The notes under the pieces: generated by a model
Databases searched by the model: none
The model's input: the letters and a program-made list of their open reading frames with translations, nothing else
Told to the model about the DNA's origin: nothing
In this document: in pieces, positions 34,461 through 44,852 of the stretch
How positions within the stretch are numbered: the first letter of the stretch is position 1
How the letters are laid out: each line of letters opens with the position of its first letter
Program-made: the position numbers and the translations under genes
Origin: Euptelea pleiosperma
Taxonomy: Eukaryota; Streptophyta; Magnoliopsida; Ranunculales; Eupteleaceae
Direction: 5' to 3'
DNA length: 64,000 nucleotides
NCBI GenBank assembly: GCA_035048495.1
Contig: CM068544.1
Location: forward strand, 9,666,138 to 9,730,137

Positions 34461-35606
34461 ACTTGTGCTTCTTTGGAGAGAAGATATCAATCTCCCTTAT
34501 CCCAATGATCACCCCGTAATAGAACTACCCGAGATCAACAATCGCACAATCACATCAACACCCACTTGCAATACCATTACTCCTAGAAATAACACAAGCA
34601 CGCAACATCACCGCTCCAAGTCTCATGTGTTGCCAAGGTGCGCCCGACAGCAACTTACCACCGTCCACCTCTTCACGGGCCTGCACCTGCCCCCTTCTTG
34701 CCGCCTCTGCTTCTTTCTCCAGAGGGTTGCAACCCAGACATCCTCCTACTTGCAAATGGTCTGAGATCTGGATCTGCAACCCTTCTTCTCCTTCTCATGC
34801 ACCACCGTTCTCCTCTCAACCTGCTGTACAGTGTGCACCCCCACCGCTAGCCTACAACTCTAACCAGCGGACCCCTTGCTCCACACGTCTTCACCTCTCC
34901 TCACCAAATCGTAGGCGAGCGACTAGGCTGCTCCTCCAGCATGACTCCTTCTCAAAAGTCCACTACTTCATCAAGAAAGCACCACCATCTCCCAAGTGCA
35001 CCAAGAACTATGGTCAAGGTTTAACTCATGGCCGAATAGTAAGCATTCTTCATCGTGGCCCGATTAATTCTCGGTAAGTACGAGAAGGTGAGCTCTTTCT
35101 CTCTTTCTCCTTCTTTCTCTCTCTAGAATTCTCCCTTTAAAGTTTCTCTCTCTACTCTCTTTTCTCATTCTCTCTCTAGAACCCTCACTCTCTCTTTTGT
35201 TTCTTTCTCTACCTCTCTTTTGTTTCTCTCTAGAACCCTCTTTCTCTCTCTCTATTTCTCTCTTACCTTCTATTTTGTTTTTCTCTGTAAAAACCCTCAT
35301 TATCTCTTTTTCTCTCTCTAGATTGCTTTTTAGTCTAGTCTTAATTATTGATCATTTTTATTCAAACATTGTAATGACATTTTGATCACTGAATGATGAA
35401 TTTTATTTTTATCTATTATTTCTTGTAATGTTCCGTCATTTCATGTTCTCGATTAAGCTAGCCCGACTAATCCCTAGTGCGGATATGACTCTGACTTTCC
35501 ACTGTGCAAGAATTGTCTAATTTTGCAGGATTAAAATTCAGATAATTTATAAATTTTGTTGGAATTAAGGTTACCGATCTGACGGCATGGAAGAACCCTA
35601 GTTTCA
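34461..35606 (+). mobile_element. 3' part of an LTR-like element (8167 family relative)
   Basis: Same order as the 3' half of 8167-11148: a G+C-richer tract, a CTCTCTCT-rich tract (35090-35330), GATTAAGCTAGCCC.., CTAGTGCGGATATGA, TTTTGCAGGATTAAAA and the end ATGGAAGAACCCTAGTTTCA. The 5' half is absent or unrecognisable. Frames at 34465-35077 are considered chance. Confidence 0.5.
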
Positions 35607-35744
35607 GTTACGTAAATCTAAGGGTACACCGTTGCCAGCGGATCAAGATTTACCCTAGATGGTTCAGTGATAATTAGGAATCATGTGCATGTCAAAAAGA
35701 AAAATTCTAAAAAGTTTAGAAGTGTTCGATTTTGGACTAAGAGG

Positions 35745-35915
35745 TCCAGCCGACCGACCTTTTTGAGCGGGAGACCGGAGGTCCGGTCGACTGGCCAAAA
35801 AGGTGCGGTCGACCCTAACTCTCGGGTTCAAGATTATGTGGTATCCACCTGAGTAGGCGACCAACTAAAGGTACGGTCGATCGAGGTCAGGTCGCTCGCC
35901 CAAAAGTGCGGTCGA
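35745..35915. repeat. GGTCGACC-type palindrome cluster in LTR
   Basis: Reiterated GGTCGACC/GGTCGATC/GGTCCGGTCGAC motifs, eight or so in 170 bp, joined by phrases such as CCAAAAAGGTGCGG. Comparable to the CCAATCGATTGG cluster at 2436-2757. Confidence 0.75.
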
Positions 35916-36445
35916 CCACGTCCCTTTCAGATCTCGTTTTGACTCAATCTCTTAAGCGATTTTAAGCGCACTTTGGCCCTTCAAACAACTATATTCGGTT
36001 CGGTTCTATTGATGGGAGGCTTGCTTATAAATAAGAGCTCTCTCCCTTCATTAAATTAACCCAATCAAGAGATCTTTATTCTACATTCTTTAATTATCAT
36101 TCTTTGAGTCCAGAGATCTGGAATTTGTAAGAGCTTCACCAGAGCAAAGCTGTGTATTCATTGTGAATGCTCTAAGTGTTTAGAAGAGACTATTTGATAT
36201 TATTATTCTGCAAGCATCTTCTTCCAAGAAGAGGATTACTCTTGGCAGAGTGTCTCTTGGGCAAATTTTCTCCAAAGGATTTTTCATTTGATCGTATTCA
36301 TCGAAAGGTAAGTGTTTCTATGATCAAATACCTTTTTGATAGAATTCAAATTTATGAACACTGTGTATTTTGTGATTGGTGAATAAGTGAGGACTCATCT
36401 AACTGAGTTGAGGATTGTAGATCCATGAGAAAATAATTTCTCTAA

Positions 36446-37711
36446 GGGCGTGTTTGATTGCGTGGAAAAGTTTCTTGAGAAAACCTTCTTTTCCCTTGGA
36501 AAATTTTCCTGAGAAAATACAACTAGGAAATGACTTCAATGGATGTTTGATTGCACTTGAGAAAATATGCATTTTCCAATTTTCTGTTGTTTGATTTCAA
36601 TATTTTTCACGTGAGAAAATCATCATATTGTATTTCAACAATACCTTATGTTTATTGATGATAGGATCTTTGGGCCAAAAGGTGTTCTAATCCAATGGAT
36701 AGGAACAATAGATCAACCTTATTTGTCAAAATTTATTAATTAATAATCAACCTACTTTGAGGAAGATTTGTATTCACGGTGAATGGGCTCAAACGTGGTA
36801 CCTGATTGCAACAAATTAATTAAGTGGGTCCATTAATTGAATGTCCTACATTGAAAATCACCTCATCAAATTATAAGGGCAAGACCAAGTAACATTATAT
36901 TAGGATACTACTGTTGTATCTTAGTATTACCTCTTCTACTTTTATCTCGTTGGTGTCTCTCAGCTCTGCAAACGGCTTTGATAGATTGGTTCCCAGCCCT
37001 GAACCAGCTAACGCCAAGAAATGCTTTGGGGATTATGGGATGGGTTTCGGAGGGGGCGAGCCTTGATAAGGTAGACTAGAGGATGAAGAAGGTGGTGGCG
37101 ATCAAGATGCCGACGCGAATGAAGAGAAGCATCGTTCTCTGAAGAGGTAATCAAGGGATCTGGATTCTGGGTTGTTAGGGATTTGGTCAGAGGGCTGTGA
37201 GTTGAATTCTCTTCATCTCTTATGTGATTCAAGCTTGACTGCTTGTAAAGCTGTTTCATGTCTCAGTTCTCTCTAGTAGACATGAGATTTCTAGGCTTTA
37301 ATGGTAGATCTACTGATGATATTTGATCAACTTCAAGAATTAGTGAAGAAAAGACAGGAAGTTGCGATGAGAATTTTACTTGAGAGTGAGAAAGAGAGAG
37401 ATCGAAGATCATAGATCGAAAACGCGATGAGCAGCGAGAGAGATAGAGAGATCGCGCGGAAGCTCACGATGGAGATGATTTGGGAGAGAGTCGAGAAAAT
37501 GGCCTAAATACGTGAGAAAAGAAGGGCATACTTTCCCATGGAAACGAGTTCTCACCTATGTGGAAGGGAAATGAATTCCAGGCTTGGACGGGAAAATCTT
37601 GTTTTCTCAGGAAAATTTTCTTGATCTAAAATAACAATCAAAAAATGGAAAATTGTGTTTTCTAGATAAAATATGATTTTCCAACAGGAAAATTGGTAAT
37701 CAAACACGCCC
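36446..37711. mobile_element. PIF/Harbinger (Tourist-type) element
   Basis: Terminal inverted repeat GGGCGTGTTTGAT / ATCAAACACGCCC flanked on both sides by TAA (36443-36445 and 37712-37714), the 3-bp TWA duplication of the PIF/Harbinger superfamily. Subterminal text is rich in GGAAAATTTTCC-like repeats at both ends. 1266 bp; the interior (37000-37500) has no recognisable transposase, so it is non-autonomous. The short relative at 49375-49680 has the same ends. Confidence 0.85.
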
Positions 37712-38117
37712 TAAATCTTCTACTAGCCTAGGCTAACTATCTAGGTGAGAGAGAAGTGATTCTCGTTAGATTAAAACTAAGTGATATCTTAGTGAATTAT
37801 TTATTTCAATTGGATATGTTGTAATATATGATTGAGAATATAATATTACTCGTGTCGAGTATTGGACAGTGGACGTAGGTGCGGAGTCTCCGAACCACTA
37901 TAAATCTAAGTCTCGTGTAATTGTGAATGTTTGCATATTTGTATGTCAGCTTTTCCCTTATCTATGTTCTGTTGATGATTCATATTTTAATTGCTTAATC
38001 TTTTTCCGCCTTGTATAATCAGTAATTTTTTAATCTATATAGAATTTGCGGAGGAATTAAAAATTGTCCTATTCACCCCCCTCTAAGACTTAACTTGGTA
38101 ATTAAAAGGGAATTTCA

Positions 38118-38777
38118 TTTTATATTGTCACGGTGTATCTAGAATGGGCACCAATTTCATAACATATATTTTTCGGAACCTAGAAACGACGTAATCGGAT
38201 ATTTCTAGACTCTACCATTACTTTAACCTTTTTTCTCACCCTGCCTTGGGTCTTGGTTGTAGAATTTGGGTGGGACCAACATGTTGTGGGTCAAGTCTAG
38301 TAGACCTGGGATCAGGGTGTGACAAGATCGAAGTAGCTCGACTCATAATGACAAAAGTAGGGGAAATTGCCATGTGAAGCATATGTACTAATATATCTTG
38401 TTCATCGAATGACTAATAAAATAACTATTAAATAAGTTAACATGCATGCATTTTGAGGCCTACCGGTCAAATTTGCAAGCAAGGACACCCAAAACAAAGG
38501 TAGGAGCATCGATCAGTCCCAATTTGATCCAAAGAGCTGTAGGGCTCAAAACCTTTAAAGTGCCATCACTTTCAAACCAAAAGTCCAAATTGACTGCCAC
38601 AAGTTTCCACATGTCGGTAGAGATGAGTAGCATGCCTTAGGACTATCAATGTTAAGACTAATTTTTTTTAACTTCTACCAGTTTGTGGTTCCTCTTCTGG
38701 AAGTAGCGGTCTCAGGGGATGAGACAAACCCAAACCCTGGTACAACAAGAAACAACTGACCTCTTTGGGATCTTGTA
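38118..38777. other. Intergenic and retroelement debris
   Basis: The first 220 bp resemble an LTR 3' part (ending GGGATCAGGGTGTGACA near 38333, compare 6229). The last 80 bp are probably a continuation of the gypsy gag remnant at 39109 on the minus strand. No host gene. Confidence 0.35.
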
Positions 38778-38785
38778 AATTAAAC

Positions 38786-39108
38786 CATGGTTTAAAAATG
38801 GCCATTATAATGGATTCAGACTTCCCCCGTTACGTTATGTACCGTTACAAAGCTCTAAAAATAACGGCTGGTATTTTTCGTTATAACGAAAATAACGACC
38901 ATTATTTTTTGGAATTTTTTGCAAAAAAAGGCCGTTATTTTCTGTTTGTCAGTCATCTTTGGGTTTTTTTCGTTTTTGAAAATTTGAATTCCAATTCAAA
39001 TTTCAAATTTGAATTTCGTTTTTGCCCGAGTGTTACAATTCGTCATAACGAAAAAACAGTAACGCCCCCACTCCGTTATACCGTTATAACAGTCCCCTTT
39101 AAACCTTG
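38786..39108. mobile_element. Foldback element, GTTATAACG-reiterated family (copy b)
   Basis: Ends CATGGTTTAAAAATGGCC / CCCCTTTAAACCTTG with a perfect 8-bp duplication AATTAAAC (38778-38785 and 39109-39116). The interior repeats CGTTATAACG and AAATAACGGC around a centre of AATTCAAATTTGAATT. 323 bp. Inserted in a gypsy gag remnant. Confidence 0.9.
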
Positions 39109-39262
39109 AATTAAACCACGTAAGAGCTGGCCCATGTAAACTTAAAGGGAATACCCTACACAAGAGATGCTCATCGTGGGCATGCATAATCATAATCTTC
39201 GGATAGTAGAAGAGGTGGTCGAGATGGTTGGTAGCTCCACTGAACGCGATGAACGTCAAAAC
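39109..39262 (-). pseudogene. Gypsy-type gag fragment
   Basis: Minus-strand translation NHLDHLFYYPKIMIMHA.. then DEHLLCRVFPLSLHGPALTWFNS matches the retrotransposon gag motif (..L.CRAFPLTLKGPA..WF..L). Only about 50 residues are present, and the element at 38786-39108 is inserted in the WFN codons. No start codon or remaining polyprotein is visible. Confidence 0.6.
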
Positions 39263-39313
39263 TACGAATTTCTTGTTAACCTCCTTATTAGTAATTCGTT
39301 TATCATCGAAAGG

Positions 39314-39449
39314 TGACTCTATGATCCCTCTAAGGGCTGCCCATTAATCTATAAGCCATGACCTAATAGTGAACCATGTAAGACTCTATGATCCCTCTAA
39401 GGGCTGCCCATTAATCTATAAGCCATGACCAAATAGTGAACCATGTAAA
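39314..39449. repeat. 68-bp tandem duplication
   Basis: GACTCTATGATCCCTCTAAG..GTGAACCATGTAA is present twice head to tail (39314-39381 and 39382-39449) with one substitution, so it is recent. Confidence 0.9.
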
Positions 39450-39890
39450 TCCTTTATGTGATTTTTTATCCTTGGTTTGTGATGGTACCAAACCTAGTAG
39501 ATCCACAAAACACATCAGATAGTTTTAAAAAAGGACTGGAGACAGCGGATCTATAGCATCAACTAGAAGAAAACGAAGGGTAACTACTACTAATAAATAA
39601 GCAGGTGATGGTGCGCGATGCTAACAATACTAGAACTAGTGGAAGCTTAGTCTGATTGGTTATGTAGTACGCATCAACTACAGTAATGTTTCTCTTCCCA
39701 ATGTGTCCCTTTCTACAGCCGGCAAAGCTTTAACGACCTTGCCATGTATTGGCCAACCCCTAACAAAGTCAATCGCTACCAAATGAGGGATTTTCATTTG
39801 TGCACTGCCGGTGTTTGGAAACTGATGCCGATGCTCTTTTTGATGATTGCCTCCCGAGAGAAAAATTTACCCTTCGTTGGCCAAATATCA
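39450..39890. other. Intergenic, no gene recognised
   Basis: Nothing supported on either strand. Confidence 0.4.
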
Positions 39891-39898
39891 ATAGACCA

Positions 39899-40085
39899 CA
39901 TGGTTCAAAATCTCGGGATCGGAAGCCGGATTGGTGGGCTCCCTTTCCGATCCAGATCGGCACATCTTGCCTGAGACAAAGTCAGATTTCTGTTGGAAAT
40001 AGTGATCTTGAGGCGAGACGATTCATTTTTGGATCGGATCGGTGGGCCCGAATCAGAATAGGATCGGCCGAGACTTTGAACTATG
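39899..40085. mobile_element. Foldback element, GATCGG-reiterated family (copy c)
   Basis: Ends CATGGTTCAAAATCTCGG / CCGAGACTTTGAACTATG; 8-bp flanks ATAGACCA (39891-39898) and ATAGACCC (40086-40093) differ at the last base. The interior repeats GGATCGG. 187 bp. The frames running through it are motif artefacts. Confidence 0.9.
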
Positions 40086-40093
40086 ATAGACCC

Positions 40094-40732
40094 CCCTATC
40101 TGTTGGAAAGAAAGAAGAATAAACAAACAAAAGGCAAATATGCAAAGAATAACAACACAGAGATTTACGTCTGTAGATTGAGGTACGTCCAGGGATCCAC
40201 ACCGATTCCACTATGCTTCTGATGGAAGAAAAGAAGCACACACCATACAATGGATACTCGTCTCTGATCAACCGAGGTATATATAACCCCAAGACGAAAT
40301 TAAGGTTCCCGTATCTCTATGTAAAAAAGACAAAATTAGGGTTTCCGTAGCTGGGCCGCGGTGTCATTCCTTCTTGTCCAGTACTCTAGCACCATTAGGC
40401 TCCACATTACATAACACTATCCTCATCCGATCCACTGTTCACCCGAAGAGAACAAATAATGTTGTTCTGGGGCAGACTACCCTCCATTTGAATACAGGTA
40501 TCCTTTGCTTCAAAAACCCCCATAATGTTCCCGTCTCTCTAGGGTTCGAACCTAGATTGAGAGGAATCAAAATCTGTGAAGCACATCTGCCAAATGATGA
40601 GTATAGGTCACTAAGATCACCGCTCATTGGATAGTGATGAATTGTTTTTTTTATTGGTTTCTGGACATTGTTTTTGTTTAGTCCAATATTTAGTGCTAGA
40701 TGAGATTATTAAGGTAACCCTACTAGTACTAG
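40094..40732. other. Retroelement-like noncoding sequence
   Basis: Contains phrases typical of copia leader/LTR regions (TTTACGTCTGTAGATTGAGG, then TACGTCCAGGG) but no ends or coding sequence that I can fix. Confidence 0.3.
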
Positions 40733-40872
40733 CTAGGGGGACGCCACGTCCTATGCACGTACACCTTACACGTGGCATACTCTTAGAGGTCACTGAATGT
40801 ATGGATATTTGGCCCATCCCTAGGTGGACCTACATACAAAACTCATCTTGATTAGCAATTTCTATCTGTTGG
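40733..40872 (-). mobile_element. Truncated Helitron end with foldback arm
   Basis: Minus-strand 3' end ..GGCGTCCCCCTAG|C with the same ACGTGGCATACTCTTAG foldback arm as 13571-14068. It breaks off in the middle of the foldback at about 40872. Confidence 0.55.
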
Positions 40873-41237
40873 ATTAGGGTCTTTTTCATGATTTTATTTT
40901 TCCAGTACTTGCACTTACGACTACTTTTTACCATTTTGATTAGGTCATTGATCTGTGTGGGAATAGCTTGGGCTTTCACAAAAATTGTCTTTGATGAAGA
41001 CCATTTTTCTTGATCGTTTTTGTAACCCAACCCCTGTTTGTCTCCATAGACTTTTTCCACACGAAGAATCTCATCAAGATTTGCAGAGTTGGATGAGAAT
41101 CCTGACATATCCCTTTTCTATTTGATAATCTCATTCTCTAGGGATTCCGTGCGTGTCACGCAAGTTTGGAATTCACATTCCAGTGACTTATTTCTTTTTA
41201 GCAGAAACTCATTCTCTTGCTCGAAATCAATAATCAA
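40873..41237 (-). pseudogene. Copia/SIRE gag-linker fragment
   Basis: Minus-strand reading gives LIIDFEQENEFLLKRNKSLE, then SGFSSNSANLDEILRVEK, then KQGLGYKNDQEK. This is the coiled region followed by the F.SSS.KLDEIL...K.GLGY motif found in SIRE-type gag-pol proteins between gag and protease. One stop interrupts it. The LTR copy at 41238-41813 lies on its 5' side in the right orientation, so both are remains of one element. Confidence 0.6.
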
Positions 41238-41813
41238 CACTTTTAATTAGTATAACTTTCTGTCCTGAAAACTCCAATTGATTAATCAGAGTCTTCAATC
41301 GATTTGACTCAAAAAGATTTCTGTCCCGTAGTCTCCATTCGATTACACAATGTTTCCAATCAATTGGGCTCAATTATGTTTCTGCCTCGTAGTGTCCAAT
41401 CGATTACATAGTGTTTCCAATAATTGGACTATGTCCAATCGATTGGGGACACATGTCCAATCGATTGAACGTTCCCACTTAGTCAATAAAATTGACTTTG
41501 ACTCTGGTCTGTCCAATGACTAAGTCTGACCATTATATTTTGTTCATTTTAATCAACTCCTATGGCCACTAAGTCACTTACCTTCCTAATCGAGCGTACA
41601 TGATTGTTAATTGACAAATCGGCAGTTACTCAGATGACTCCTGTCGTCAACCGTCTAATTCTTGCTGTCTCTGTCTTTTAGTCTTCACGTAGTTGGCGAA
41701 GTATGCGTACCACGACATCTTCACGCTACACTTGTGCTCGTAGGAACGGTTACAAGAATATTTTTATGTCAAACGAAATCTTTGCCAAATTAAATATGAA
41801 AATATTCCTTACA
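41238..41813 (-). mobile_element. Truncated LTR, second copy of the 1497-3093 family
   Basis: It contains the CCAATCGATTGG cluster (41270-41470) and the downstream phrases GACCATTATATTTTGTTC, ACTAAGTCACTTACC and AATATGAAAATATTCC, and ends at the same TTCCTTACA. Its other half, including the TGAAATTC end, is missing. Confidence 0.8.
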
Positions 41814-41829
41814 GGAAGGGGCTTGCCAA

Positions 41830-42352
41830 TAATGTTAAGTTCATCACAAATTAATTTGAATTGGCGTAGATATTCTGATAATGTCAACGTACCCTTTTTG
41901 AGAACTCGAAGTTGCTAAAGAAGTTCATACTCTTGAGCTTCTAAATCTTGTGCAAAAGTATCTTCTAAGGCAGTCCAGACATCTTTGGAAGAAGCTAGGC
42001 CAACAACAAGGCCCAGCACTTCTTCGAAAAGCGAGCTTGTAATGCAAGCTTTGATTAACCTGTCAGTTTTCATCCATGACGTAAAGTCTGGATTGACGAA
42101 GGTTTTTCCATCATCGGAGGTGATGGTTTGAGCCAGCATGATTGTTTCTCCATTGACAAAGCCAATGACTTCTTGGCTTTCAATCAAGGATTCAAATTGT
42201 GTTCTCCATATGAGATAATTAGACTGTTTGAGTCTTGAGATGTTGATATGAGAGTAGGTTATTGAGGGTGCTATGAGTATTATTGTAGGTTGCAGATGGG
42301 AAACGCGTTGCTGTTTGCAAACGAGAAATAGGCCCTTAGAGAGGCTCTGATA
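41830..42352 (-). pseudogene. Ty1/copia gag fragment with primer-binding site
   Basis: Minus-strand translation includes LKQSNYLIWRTQFESLIESQ, then GFVNGETI, then NPDFTSWMKTDRLIKACITS, then GLASSKDVWTALEDTFA. This is the UBN2/gag domain of plant copia elements. Just upstream on the same strand is TGGTATCAGAGC (42341-42352), the initiator-Met-tRNA primer-binding site. The gag is cut off by the LTR copy at 41813; no pol follows. Confidence 0.85.
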
Positions 42353-42591
42353 CCATAAGAACTTATGACTGAACAGTAATAATAGAGATGATTCTCTCTT
42401 CCTCGGTAATTTGAGGAGAGACAAATGTATCATTTATATAGAAAAGGGATTTTACAATATAAGGTAACAAGGTATATATACATGGTAAGCTTTGATTGTG
42501 ATCTAGATTATTCTTGAGAGGATTGTGATCTAGATTATTCTTGAGAGATCCTCTGTTTTTGGCAATTGCAAGATCTTGAGGGGATATTACA
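42353..42591 (-). mobile_element. 5' LTR of the copia gag fragment
   Basis: Lies directly 5' of the primer-binding site on the minus strand. Minus-strand start TGTAATATCCCCTCAAGATC; a TATA-like AATATAAGG region is near 42455. Holds a 27-bp exact tandem duplication (42494-42520 and 42521-42547). The exact 3' end is uncertain by about 10 bases. Confidence 0.65.
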
Positions 42592-42660
42592 TATATGTCC
42601 CGCATATATTTTGAAGATTCGGAGATTCTTGCAGATTTGGAAAGTCCAAGGGCAGCACGG

Positions 42661-44190
42661 TGCCTCTATTACATAACCCATAACTCATTTATTTGGGTAA
42701 AACTTTGGTAGGTAATTAAGAGCTTGTTTGGAACCCAAAACACAGCCAGCCGTGGTAAGCCACCGTCGAATTGTTCAGGCCAGTTTTTATTAAGGGGACC
42801 ACTTTTTGGCTTCTCTACTATAGATTGTGCCCTTAAAACAAGACTAGGATTACTTTTTTGGTGAAAAGAAGTTCAAAACATTTTTAAAATAAGTTTACAA
42901 TAGGCCCTAAGTCCATCTAAAAATGGAGAGAAAATGTCCACACCATTGGGACCATAATCCAAGAGATTGCCCTCCAATTGAATAATCAAAACTGATCGTA
43001 GGTGACTCATGCGTTAGTAACGCCCTAAGGCCTTCCCTGTTTAATAAGTAGAACGGAAAAATTATTTGTACCCCACAAATTGTGAAACACCCAAGAAAAT
43101 TTGCTTACCAACCACGATGATTGCCCACAATATGAGCCATGTGTTACAATTTGAGAGGACGCTAACGTATGGATGTTTGGCCAATCCCTAAATGGGCCTA
43201 CAAACCAAAACACAGCCTGATTGGTGATTTCAAACCTTTGGATGCTTGTACCAATACCCTGATAATTATCAATAATGCTCGAATTCCTACGGTTAAAATC
43301 AACCTAGGGAAATGACTCCAATCCAATGCTTAGAATTTACTATTCATGTTGATTTTCAATTTGTAGGCTCATCTAGGGATTGGCCAAACATCCATACGGT
43401 CCGTGTCCTCTAAAAGTGTGCAATGTGGCTCCTACTGTGGGCTATCAACGGGGCAATAATCATCGGCAGACAACAAAGTCTTACTCGTATGCTTTCAAAA
43501 TTTGTGGCGTGCAAATAAAATTTCCCTAAGTAAAATAGATGACATTCTGTCTTTTGTAAATCCAAGAGTAACATTCCCAATGTATAATGATCTATTCTGA
43601 TCTTACCTAACCGTATAGCCAGTCGCGGAGCCAGGATTTTGTTCAAGGGTGGGCAAAAGATTAGTACTTTTCCAAGGTGGGCTAAAGGGTACTTTGAAAA
43701 ACAAAAAAATTAAAGTTGAGGGTGGGCCCAATTCGCCCCCTGGCTCCGCCACTGCACATAGTATTGGGTTTGGATCAAGGTATTGGGCCCATTCAACTGA
43801 AGGACCTTGATCATCTCATGTAGTGTAAAAAGTTGAACGGATAAGAAAACTTGAGATGAAAGAAACGTCCAACAGCTGAGTTGGTTAGGTCCTTGGTGGG
43901 GGGGGGGGGTCTGTACTCAAAGACCTAGGTTATGACTTGTGTTTTTGGTTGTAGATTTCATGAATCCAATAGTGGTTCTTATTTGGCAAAAAGTAAAAAA
44001 AGTGAATGCTAGCTCAACGCAATCAACCAATGTCGAATTCACAGAATCCACGCCCGTGAACTGGAGTGGAAAGATGAGTTAGAAAAGTCGAGTCCCCTGA
44101 GCTCGACCGTTAGAGAACGAATAGAAAATCCTTTGATTATCCATCATCATTTGCAGTCACGGAATGGCCCAACTCTTTTACGGGCCAAAA
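42661..44190. repeat. 1.5-kb repeat unit U, copy 1
   Basis: First and most complete copy. Landmarks in order: ACTCATTTATTTGGGTAAAA (42686), CTTGTTTGGAACCC, CTTAAAACAAGACTAG, a foldback of the GCCACGTGGC family (about 43115-43445), a hAT MITE (43620-43754), GGACCTTGATCATCTCATG (43801) and GTAGATTTCATGAATCC (43952). Unit copy 2 follows without a break, so the copies are tandem. No coding sequence. Confidence 0.85.
43620..43754. mobile_element. Short hAT MITE inside unit U
   Basis: Ends CAGTCGCGGAGCCAGG / CCTGGCTCCGCCACTG, 135 bp. Left flank CGTATAGC (43612-43619). The right flank here has drifted (CACATAGT), but the other unit copies keep CGTATAGC right after CCACTG/CCATTG (48721 and about 50537). 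So the original 8-bp duplication was CGTATAGC. Confidence 0.85.
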
Positions 44191-44852
44191 CACATAACTC
44201 ATTTATTTGGGTAAACTTTTGGTAGGTAATTAAGAGCTTGTTTGGATCCTAGAACACGGAGCCAGCCGTGGTAAGTCCCAAGCGAGTTGTTCAGGCCAAT
44301 GCTTAGTAAGGGGACCACTTATTGGCCTCTCATCTATAGATTGTGCCCTTAAAACAAGACTAGAATTAGTTTTTGGTAACAAGAAGTTCAAATTTTATGA
44401 AAATAAGTATCCAAAAAAGCCCTAAGTGCAATTAAAAATGGAGAGAAAATGTCCACACACCATTGGGACCATAATCCAAGTGATGGCGCAGCAATTGAAT
44501 AATCAAAACTGATAGTAGGTGAGTCATGCGTTAGTAATGCCCCAAGGCCTTCCCTCTTTAATAAGTAGAACGGAAAAACTATTTGCACCCCACAGATTGT
44601 GAAAGAACCCAAGAAAACGTTTGATGATCGATAACCATGACTACCCACAATATGAGAAATGTGGTACACTTTTAGAGGACGCTAACTGTCTGGATGTTTG
44701 GCCAATCCCTAGATTGGCCTACAAACCAAAAATCAGCTTGATTGGTGATTTCAAACCTTTGGATGCTTCTACCCCAATAATGATCAATAATTCTCAAATT
44801 CTTACTGTTAAAATCAACCTAGGGAAATGACTCCAATCCAATGCTTAGAAAT
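44191..44852. repeat. Repeat unit U, copy 2 (5' part)
   Basis: Follows copy 1 in tandem, with the same landmarks up to the left arm of the foldback (about 44640-44850). It stops at GCTTAGAAAT, where an inverted LTR end (TGAAATTCCC) begins. The 3' landmark GTAGATTTCACAAATCC reappears at 47807. Confidence 0.8.

Larger units (their letters stand above)
35640..38117 (+). mobile_element. SIRE-like LTR with a Tourist insertion
   Basis: Noncoding sequence ending CCTATTCACCCCCCTCTAAG..CTTGGTAATTAAAAGGGAATTTCA, the signature of a SIRE-type LTR 3' end. The same end occurs inverted at 44853. The 5' part has repeated GGTCGACC-like palindromes (35745-35915) and a TATA-like CTTATAAATAAGAGCTCTC at about 36024. 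It is interrupted by the element at 36446-37711. The 5' boundary is not fixed. Confidence 0.55.

Noticed and set aside
34465..35077. Serine/proline-rich plus-strand frames
   Set aside because: They lie in the 3' part of an LTR-like element; the counterpart in the 8167 copy is not the same protein.
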